Assembly: GCA_041663285.1 (NCBI GenBank) | Contig: JBAZSP010000004.1 | Span: 1-46,608, forward strand | DNA: 46,608 nucleotides | Reading direction: 5' to 3' | Source of the DNA: UBA1435 sp041663285 | Lineage (GTDB): Bacteria > Patescibacteriota > Microgenomatia > UBA12405 | Shown: in pieces, positions 40,650 to 46,608 of the stretch | Position numbering within the stretch: the first letter of the stretch is position 1 | Layout: each line of letters begins with the position of its first letter | Notes under the pieces: generated by a model | Seen by the model: only the letters and a program-made list of their open reading frames with translations | What the model was told of the DNA's origin: nothing | The model's database searches: none | Translations under genes and position numbers: made by a program

Positions 40650-41610
40650 TTATTTTGTGTGGTTTAAAAATAAAGTTTGTTTTGAGTATACCCCAAATAA
40701 AGAATAGGCCATAAGCCAAGTGAGTGATGGGGATAACTACGGTGGCAACAAGAGATAAGACTAAGTTATTACCCTGAAAAAGAAAACTAAAGAAAGTTAA
40801 TAAGAGGATAAGAACATAAAATAAATATGGATAAAGTAGTAAATAAGAAAAATGGAGGAAGGGCAAAATCGCCAGACCAACTGCAAAGACAGAGGGAAGC
40901 AGATAACCGAGACGGAGACTAGTTTGAGGAAAACGTTTGGCATAATCAGCCCGACTTTGAGCATAGCGGACAGATTGTTGAAGATGAGGAAGGAGGACGG
41001 GCCGGCGATGATGGTAAACAACTAAGGCGGGATGGTAAATGATTTTTTGGTGGTGATCTTTGGTTATCTGAAGGCACAAAAGAGTGTCTTCACCGGGCCA
41101 ACGACGGGTATCGAAACCACCGATTTTGTTAAATAAACTTTTTTTGACAATCAGGTTGACACTTGGGAAATCGTCAACGTACCTGGCGGGTTTAATGGAA
41201 TTACGGTATGATCCGGCTCCCCCACTGCCCAAAAAACTTGACCAAAAAAGTCCGGATGCCTGCTGGAAAAGACCATCTTTTGGAGGGGTTAAGCAAGGAC
41301 CGCAGACAGCTCCGGCTTGAGGAAACAAGTCAAAAATCTTTTTGGCATGGAATAGCCAGTCGGCAGAGGGGTAGGAATCGTCGTCCAGAAAAGCCAGGTA
41401 TTGGCCGGCGGCTAATTTGGCTCCGAGATTACGTTTAAAACTGGGACCCTGATGATGAGTGTCAGATAAATATTTAGAAGCAACACTGTCGGTTATAACA
41501 AGCAGTTCAAAGGATTTAAAGGTTTGGAGTTTTAAAAAACTGCGGGTTTCTCGCAAGTGAGGTGTTTCGTGACGGACAGGAATAATAATGGAAAATAGTG
41601 GTTTTGTCAT
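40618..41610 (-). CDS. GT2 glycosyltransferase with C-terminal TM helices
   Basis: A protein of 330 residues. FSIIIPVRHETPHL, GPSFKRNLGAKLA and AFLDDDSYPS (DDD metal site) form the GT-A core, and WPGEDTLLCLQI holds the catalytic ED. From about residue 235 there are two or three TM helices ending near LAYGLFFIWGIL, as in membrane-bound GT2 enzymes that work on lipid-linked acceptors. It is coupled to the DPM-like gene (ATGA overlap). Confidence 0.91.
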   Translation of the reverse strand: MTKPLFSIIIPVRHETPHLRETRSFLKLQTFKSFELLVITDSVASKYLSDTHHQGPSFKRNLGAKLAAGQYLAFLDDDSYPSADWLFHAKKIFDLFPQAGAVCGPCLTPPKDGLFQQASGLFWSSFLGSGGAGSYRNSIKPARYVDDFPSVNLIVKKSLFNKIGGFDTRRWPGEDTLLCLQITKDHHQKIIYHPALVVYHHRRPVLLPHLQQSVRYAQSRADYAKRFPQTSLRLGYLLPSVFAVGLAILPFLHFSYLLLYPYLFYVLILLLTFFSFLFQGNNLVLSLVATVVIPITHLAYGLFFIWGILKTNFIFKPHKINVKNGQYIGG

Positions 41611-42410
41611 TTGCCGGTGTTGACCCGCATGTCGAGATCGGGATCATATTTCCAGTGTCGTTGGTTATGATCGTCGTAATATTTTAAAATTTTTAAGCGG
41701 TAAAAAACGGCCAGGGTGTCTACCAGGCAGCGGTAGATGGTTTTTAACCCGGTGGCGTGGGTTAGACTATCAAAATAATAATTTAACCGGAGAGGAGCTT
41801 CGTAAATTTTTCTATATCCCAAATAGTGGGCTACAGAAAGTATTTCAATATCGAAAGCATAACTTTTTACCAGAAGTCTGGGCAAGACTTTAAGTAAAAC
41901 TTTCCGCTTAAAAATTTTTAGACCGGCCTGGGTGTCGTTAACGTTTATATTTAGCAATAAACGAACCAAGAGATGGGCAAAATAACTAACCAGACGACGG
42001 TCAAAGGGGTATTTAACCCGGGAAGCCGGATGCTTTTTGGAAGCAACAATAATGTCGGCGTTATACCATTCTAGGTGTTCGATCAGCATGGAAATGCCGT
42101 TAGGATTAATTTCCATACCGGCGTCAATGAAGGCAATGTAGTCCCCTTTTGTGTGAGCCATGCCGTAGCGGATGGCATAGCCCTTGCCATGGTTATGGCG
42201 GTAACTTAATAGTTTTAATTTGGGCAGATGCATCTTTTTGATAATGGAATGAGATTTATCGGTTTGCCGACCGTCAACAACGGCGATAATTTCGTAGTCA
42301 TAACGAATTTGGGACAAGGTGGAGTTGATGGCCAACAAATCCTTCTTGATGGTTCTTTCCTGGAGGTAAATGGGAACGATGACTGAGAGAAAATGAGTTT
42401 CAGAGCTCAT
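41607..42410 (-). CDS. GT2 glycosyltransferase, DPM1-like, with DAG in place of DxD
   Basis: A protein of 267 residues. VIVPIYLQERTI, the AVVDGRQTDKS loop, HNHGKGYAIRYG and DTQAGLKIFKRKVL place it with dolichol-phosphate-mannose-synthase-like enzymes. At the metal site it reads FIDAGMEINP, so the usual second Asp of DxD is Gly, with Glu nearby. No DUF2304 or GtrA gene accompanies it. It probably charges a polyprenyl carrier for the GT39-type proteins at the right edge. Confidence 0.87.
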   Translation of the reverse strand: MSSETHFLSVIVPIYLQERTIKKDLLAINSTLSQIRYDYEIIAVVDGRQTDKSHSIIKKMHLPKLKLLSYRHNHGKGYAIRYGMAHTKGDYIAFIDAGMEINPNGISMLIEHLEWYNADIIVASKKHPASRVKYPFDRRLVSYFAHLLVRLLLNINVNDTQAGLKIFKRKVLLKVLPRLLVKSYAFDIEILSVAHYLGYRKIYEAPLRLNYYFDSLTHATGLKTIYRCLVDTLAVFYRLKILKYYDDHNQRHWKYDPDLDMRVNTGK

Positions 42411-43513
42411 GTAGTGGCTAATTGATAAACGGCAAGAGTTTGAAGGGCTGATTTTTGCCAGTTAAAGATGTGGGACCGCTCCAGGCCAAGACGGGCGAAG
42501 TGGTGTCTTAAAGTACTATTGGTCCACAAACGGCGGAGGCTGGTTTTTAGGCTTAAAGGCTTATAGGGATCAAAGGGAAGGCCATTTTGGTCAACGATTT
42601 CGGGCATACTTGTATGTTGGCTGTAGATAACAGGACAGCCGCAGGCCATGGCTTGAACTAAGGGCATTCCAAACCCTTCGGCAAAAGAAGGCTGGCAATA
42701 AATGGTGGCCAAGTTATAGATGACAGGCAGGTCGTCATCGGGGACGAAGCCGGTCAGGATGAGTGGTGGAGATGAGTGTTGACTAAGCTGGGAATATTGA
42801 TTCCGGAGCCAGAGAAGGTCGCTATTTTCGATATGGTTGATAACGTTCTCCCTGGCGGCCGCTTTGCCGACAATGACGAGGGGGTAGTGAAGCTCTAGAC
42901 AGGTGGTGACTAATGCGGGTAAGTTTTTGTTCCAATTAACATCACCGACATATAGGACAAATTTTGGCGGAAGCTGATATTTTTGGCGAATGGTTTTTAG
43001 CAGCTTTGGATCTGATACTACCCGGAAACCGGTATCGGGAGCAGCATAGACAGTGTATATACGGTCGAGCGGATAGCCAGTAAGACGGTTTATCTGAAAT
43101 TTTGAATAGTCGGAACAGGTAATGACCAGATCGGCTTGGAGCAAACGGTGTTTTTGAAATAGCCAGTTAATTTCGCCTTTAATGCCGGGGGGGTAGTGAG
43201 CTTTAAATTGTCGGGGAATAAGATCGTAAACGGTGACTATAGTGGGAATGGATTGCCGGGCTGGCAGAGTTCGGGAGTAGATATCAAAGTAGGGGTAGTG
43301 GACGAGATCAAAATTGCTTAGGGAGATGTGAGGATTTTGGATATAAGAAATGACAAAGTTTTTATATTGTGGGTTACCAGTGGTCTCTTTTTGAAGATGA
43401 TCAATCAGAGATTTGGTGTAATAACCGACGCCACGGCTGGCGTTGCCGTTTGTTAAAGGTGAAACATCAATAGCAATATTAATTTTTTTTGTCCCAGTCA
43501 TGGGCAAGATCAA
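42407..43513 (-). CDS. GT4 glycosyltransferase
   Basis: A protein of 368 residues from the ATG at 43513; the ATG at 43501 (MTGTKKINIAIDVSP) is as likely, and both lie inside the upstream gene. IAIDVSPLTNGNASRGVGYYT, FVLYVGDVNWNKNLPALV and QPSFAEGFGMPLVQAMACG are GT4 signatures (mannosyltransferase-like), with the EGFGMP and catalytic-Glu region intact as E-X7-Q. It ends with an ATGA overlap on the DPM-like gene. Confidence 0.9.
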   Translation of the reverse strand: MILPMTGTKKINIAIDVSPLTNGNASRGVGYYTKSLIDHLQKETTGNPQYKNFVISYIQNPHISLSNFDLVHYPYFDIYSRTLPARQSIPTIVTVYDLIPRQFKAHYPPGIKGEINWLFQKHRLLQADLVITCSDYSKFQINRLTGYPLDRIYTVYAAPDTGFRVVSDPKLLKTIRQKYQLPPKFVLYVGDVNWNKNLPALVTTCLELHYPLVIVGKAAARENVINHIENSDLLWLRNQYSQLSQHSSPPLILTGFVPDDDLPVIYNLATIYCQPSFAEGFGMPLVQAMACGCPVIYSQHTSMPEIVDQNGLPFDPYKPLSLKTSLRRLWTNSTLRHHFARLGLERSHIFNWQKSALQTLAVYQLATT

Positions 43514-45938
43514 CCGATCGTTTTTGAACAGTTAACTCCCAGAATTTGGTATAGGCTACGGGAAAGCGAAGTGATGAGAAAAAAGCAAATACAAATCCGG
43601 GGAAACCGTCGACAAAACCTTTGTGGCGAAAGTATGAAGCAATAAACCAGAAGAGAGGACGGGCAAAATAATTGCTGAAAAAAGATAACGGCGATACTGC
43701 AAGATGCTGATCGACCATCTTTTGGGCTTCTAAGGTAGTATAGCGGTTAAAACGAAGAAGATAGCGGGAAAAAGAGATGTCGGCATAGTGGAGTAAATCG
43801 GAAGTTAAATGACCGACAGGCCCGGTGACAGCGGCCTGTTCGTGAACCGAAAGGCAAGGGAGCTTGGCGAACCCGTTTTTATAAAATCTGATAGTCGGAT
43901 CAGGATATTGGCCGCCCTTGGTAAGGAATCTTCCCAGAAAATAGTTCCGGCGGTTAATCCAGAAGCCGTTATATTCAATTTGGCTGGTTGGCTGACGGAT
44001 GATAGATTTAATTTCGGAGGAAAGATCCGAAGAGACGGTTTCGTCGGCATCCAATTGGAGTATCCAGGTGCCGGTACAATGGTCAATGGCTTTTTGTTTG
44101 TTTAGATGGAACATGGGGAGATTGGGTGAGGAAAGTATTTTTACTTTAGGATATTTTTGGGCAATAACGACTGTCTGATCTTGGGAGTGACCATCAACAA
44201 TAATGATTTCGTCGGCTATGGATGAAACGGAGTCAAGGCACTTTTTTATGTTTATTTCTTCGTTGTAGGTGGCTAAGGCAACTGATAGCAAGGGGGTGGA
44301 GTTAGATTTTTCATAAAGATAAAAGACCGTTTGACTATCAGATAATATAACAGAATCTACCTGATTCAAAGGAAGGGTTTGGGCAGAAACGATTAATGAT
44401 TTTGCCGGGATGGTATTCAAATCAATCGGACCGAAGTTAATATTGTCGATTTGTCTGACGGTGGAGAACCCGAATTGATCTTTGGGGGTGAGCCGGATTT
44501 GAGGCTGGAGGCGCTTTGGAGGATAGCGACTGAAAAAGAGGTAAAGTATATATGGCTGATCATATTTATCGGTTACATAGATATTATCGTATTGGTTTTG
44601 CAACCGAGTAATCTTGGGTATTAAAGTGGAAAAGCCGGTATTCCAAGCGAAGGGGAAGCGCAATGAGTAATGGCGGTAATAAGCATCCAAGTAATAAGTA
44701 AAAGAGACGATGTACAGAAGACAGATGGCAAAAATAAAAAGTAATGGCGGTACCCTAAATAGAGAATTTACCAAAATCGGACTGGTTAAATAATAAATTC
44801 CGGCCGAGATGATAACAATTAAAGGAATGACCAAAGGCAAAGAGCGGAGTGCAGAAGGAGATTGGAAAGTTAGGGAGGCGGCCAGGGGGGAAATTAGAAG
44901 CCAGGTTATTACAGGATAACGTAATTGCTTAAAACGAGGGAGACGCAGAAGAGATCGGATGCCAAGAAGCAGTAGTACAATTTCAAAAAGGTAAAATTGG
45001 CCAATATCGGGAAGCTTGGATCGGGGGACTTCGTCGCCGGTTAGAAAAAGGAAGTTAGGATCAAAGTGAGCTAGGTATTTTTGAACCCAGGAAATAAGGT
45101 AAAGGGTTCTTTTGTTGTGAATGATACGGTAGATAATAAAATCAGGGAGGTTGGCCTGGTGTTGATTTAAAAGCTCGTGCGAACGCCAGAGAGGGCCCTG
45201 GTCAGAGGTTAAGCCAACACCGCTAAACCTGGCAGTACCCCCGCTTTGGAAAAACGATAAAGTAACCGGGATAACCAAGAGAAGACAAATAAAAGAAGGT
45301 AAAAGTATTTTTTTTAGATGAGGCCTAAGACGGGGGAAATATCCTATGGTAAAAGATAGGTAAAGGAGAGGGGCGATGATTCTGGCTGAATGGTAAATGT
45401 AAAGAGAACTGACAAAGGTAAAAAGGAAAAAAAAGTAGTGAATGGGCCGGTATCGGTCTAAAAAAAGGAAAAAATAAAAAGTACCAATAATGATCAGGGA
45501 AAGAGCGGCACCAGATTCCCAGGCCCCCCTTGAGAAATGTAAATGCCAGGGTGAGATGGTCAAAACGAAAGCAGCGATCAGGCTGAACCGAGCGGATTTG
45601 GTAAGTAAAAGAAGTAGCCGGAAAAGGTAATAAATTGAAAGAGTTGAAAGCAAAAGATTGGGTAACCGGACGGCCAAGGGGGATAGACCGAGAAGTTTAA
45701 TAAAGGGCATTGCCAGATAGAAATAACCACCGGGTTTGTAGTCTCCAAAGGAGGTGAAGTGGAGTGGCCAGGATTGCCCATGCTCGTCTTTGCCGGTTTG
45801 GATTAGAGAATAGGCATTATAGCCGATAGCGGCTTCGTCGGGGTTGAGTGCCGGATAGGTGCCAAGACGAAAAAACCTAAGAAAAAAAGCAACAGCAATG
45901 ATAGGAATAATTAATTTAGATTTAATTGATATAGCCAT
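43479..45938 (-). CDS. Fusion of GT39-like membrane transferase and WaaE-like GT2
   Basis: A single frame of 819 residues. The first 545 form a GT39-type protein: LNPDEAAIGYNAYSL (D34-E35), FGDYKPGGYFY, about ten TM helices and a soluble tail with YDQPYILYLFFSRYPP. Its tail ends at TVFYLYE, after which a complete GT2 domain starts (LLSVALATYNEEINI, IIVDGHSQDQT, QLDADETVS, then FTKGGQYPDPTIRFYK), like WaaE/KdtX. The neighbour at 45922 has the same tail but stops at STFYGYIN, so the join falls exactly at the end of the ancestral GT39 protein. One protein would then carry a cytoplasmic and an outer-face transferase. Confidence 0.9.
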   Translation of the reverse strand: MAISIKSKLIIPIIAVAFFLRFFRLGTYPALNPDEAAIGYNAYSLIQTGKDEHGQSWPLHFTSFGDYKPGGYFYLAMPFIKLLGLSPLAVRLPNLLLSTLSIYYLFRLLLLLTKSARFSLIAAFVLTISPWHLHFSRGAWESGAALSLIIIGTFYFFLFLDRYRPIHYFFFLFTFVSSLYIYHSARIIAPLLYLSFTIGYFPRLRPHLKKILLPSFICLLLVIPVTLSFFQSGGTARFSGVGLTSDQGPLWRSHELLNQHQANLPDFIIYRIIHNKRTLYLISWVQKYLAHFDPNFLFLTGDEVPRSKLPDIGQFYLFEIVLLLLGIRSLLRLPRFKQLRYPVITWLLISPLAASLTFQSPSALRSLPLVIPLIVIISAGIYYLTSPILVNSLFRVPPLLFIFAICLLYIVSFTYYLDAYYRHYSLRFPFAWNTGFSTLIPKITRLQNQYDNIYVTDKYDQPYILYLFFSRYPPKRLQPQIRLTPKDQFGFSTVRQIDNINFGPIDLNTIPAKSLIVSAQTLPLNQVDSVILSDSQTVFYLYEKSNSTPLLSVALATYNEEINIKKCLDSVSSIADEIIIVDGHSQDQTVVIAQKYPKVKILSSPNLPMFHLNKQKAIDHCTGTWILQLDADETVSSDLSSEIKSIIRQPTSQIEYNGFWINRRNYFLGRFLTKGGQYPDPTIRFYKNGFAKLPCLSVHEQAAVTGPVGHLTSDLLHYADISFSRYLLRFNRYTTLEAQKMVDQHLAVSPLSFFSNYFARPLFWFIASYFRHKGFVDGFPGFVFAFFSSLRFPVAYTKFWELTVQKRSVDLAHDWDKKN

Positions 45939-46608
45939 AAAAAGTTGAAGAGCCGCCTACCGGACTAAGAGGGATAAAACGGTTTAAAAATTCGGGCAAC
46001 TTGTCGATGCCTTGCCGGGCGACGTCATCGAAGCTAAAGACAGCAACCGTGTTGGGTTGATTTTTGATCAGCTCGTAGGAGGGGCTGGAAAACCGGACAT
46101 TGTCGATTACTTCAATCTTGCCGGTGTCATTTGTGGTAACAGCCAGGCGAGCCTGAGAAAAATATTTTTGAGGAGGATAGTGAGAGTAATAAAGATAGAA
46201 GATGTAAGGTTGGCCGTAGAAGTCGGAAAAAATGACCTGTTTACCGGGCCCCTGATTTTGGAGCACGAACTCGACTGCTTGTTTGTAGCCATAGGTGAAA
46301 TAGGTTGGATGTATTTTTACCAGGTGATTGAAATACATTTCGAGGTAGTAAGAAAAAGAAAGTAGGTATAAAGCCAGAATAATTAAGGAGGAAGAAAAAG
46401 CGAGGGCAGAAGAAAGATGAACCCGTAATTTTTTGAAAGTGAAAAAAAGCCCAAGCGAAATAAAGTAGGTAAGAGGGATAGAAAAATTCATAGCCCGGAC
46501 TGCCTGAATAGTGTCGCGGGTGAGGGCAGACGGAATGGGGGCTAACAAAAACCAGGCGAAGAAAAAGTGGTCAAGTGCAGGAGAAGGACGTTCACGTAAA
46601 TGTCGGAT
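45922..46608 (-). CDS. GT39-like membrane glycosyltransferase, C-terminal part (5' end beyond window)
   Basis: The frame is open from the right edge of the window (IRHLRERPSPALDHFFFAW...) to the stop at 45922, so the N-terminus is missing; a TTG at 46548 is not a start. LLAPIPSALTRD is the usual last cytoplasmic-loop motif of Patescibacteria GT39 proteins and is followed by two or three TM helices. A soluble tail (YGQPYIFYLYYSHYPP, IDNVRFSS) closely parallels the tail of the next gene, so they are tandem paralogues. It overlaps that gene by 17 bp. Confidence 0.85.
   Translation of the reverse strand: MRHLRERPSPALDHFFFAWFLLAPIPSALTRDTIQAVRAMNFSIPLTYFISLGLFFTFKKLRVHLSSALAFSSSLIILALYLLSFSYYLEMYFNHLVKIHPTYFTYGYKQAVEFVLQNQGPGKQVIFSDFYGQPYIFYLYYSHYPPQKYFSQARLAVTTNDTGKIEVIDNVRFSSPSYELIKNQPNTVAVFSFDDVARQGIDKLPEFLNRFIPLSPVGGSSTFYGYIN

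Noticed and set aside
1..46608. tRNA, rRNA, riboswitch, IS element or prophage genes
   Set aside because: The gaps are nearly all under 130 bases and filled by start and stop signals; I found no cloverleaf, transposase or integrase motif.

Overview
The window reads as a surface-glycan and glycolipid locus from a member of the Candidate Phyla Radiation (Patescibacteria), most likely the Microgenomates group. This is inferred from protein style, not from a marker gene: very dense coding, 1-30 bp gaps or ATGA-type overlaps between genes, many GT39-like membrane glycosyltransferases of the 'NPDEAAIGYNAY' kind, DPM1-like GT2 enzymes, and B12-type radical SAM proteins beside SDR epimerases. TGA is used as a stop. 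I see no rRNA, tRNA, IS element, CRISPR array or phage gene, and no gene-free stretch above 300 bases. The + strand is richer in G than C almost throughout (the first 120 bases hold 39 G and 16 C by hand count), so proteins encoded on the minus strand look rich in Pro, Leu, Ser and His, and those on the plus strand rich in Lys, Glu, Gly and Ile.

Layout. (1) 1-3524, minus strand: two GT39-type membrane transferases (one cut by the window edge) and a polysaccharide deacetylase. (2) 3569-15141, plus strand: archaeal-type thiolase, a Zn-ribbon/DUF35 domain fused to DUF362 (broken by a 10-N assembly gap), GNAT acetyltransferase, B12-type radical SAM enzyme, GT2 plus DUF2304, a fused SDR-Gfo/Idh oxidoreductase, an orphan protein, a methyltransferase and a large membrane protein. 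(3) 25241 down to 15150, minus strand: one operon, in transcription order ABC permease, ABC ATPase, GT4, methyltransferase, FkbM methyltransferase, a long GT-A/DUF4214/GT4 protein, MBOAT O-acyltransferase and an SGNH O-acyltransferase-like protein. This looks like an ABC-exported polysaccharide with methyl and acyl decoration. (4) 25289-33589, plus strand: two B12-type radical SAM proteins, two SDRs, GT2, methyltransferase and a TMTC-like TPR membrane protein. (5) 34806 down to 33586: a GT4 gene, divergent from a small methyltransferase (34820-35455). (6) 46608 down to 35452, minus strand: a partial GT39 protein, a GT39-GT2 fusion, GT4, DPM-like GT2, GT2, two tandem radical SAM proteins, GT2 and GT4.

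Together the genes would make sugar precursors (SDR and Gfo/Idh enzymes), charge polyprenyl carriers (GT2 with DUF2304), build chains (GT2, GT4), transfer sugars outside the membrane (GT39/TMTC types), decorate them (methyl, acyl, radical SAM chemistry) and export them. The least expected parts are the thiolase/DUF35-DUF362 module, five B12-type radical SAM genes in one locus (two with altered cluster motifs), and several fusions whose junctions can be read directly: the GT39-GT2 fusion ends its first half exactly where its tandem paralogue ends, and the SDR-Gfo/Idh fusion is joined through a G7 tract where a one-base change either way gives an immediate stop.
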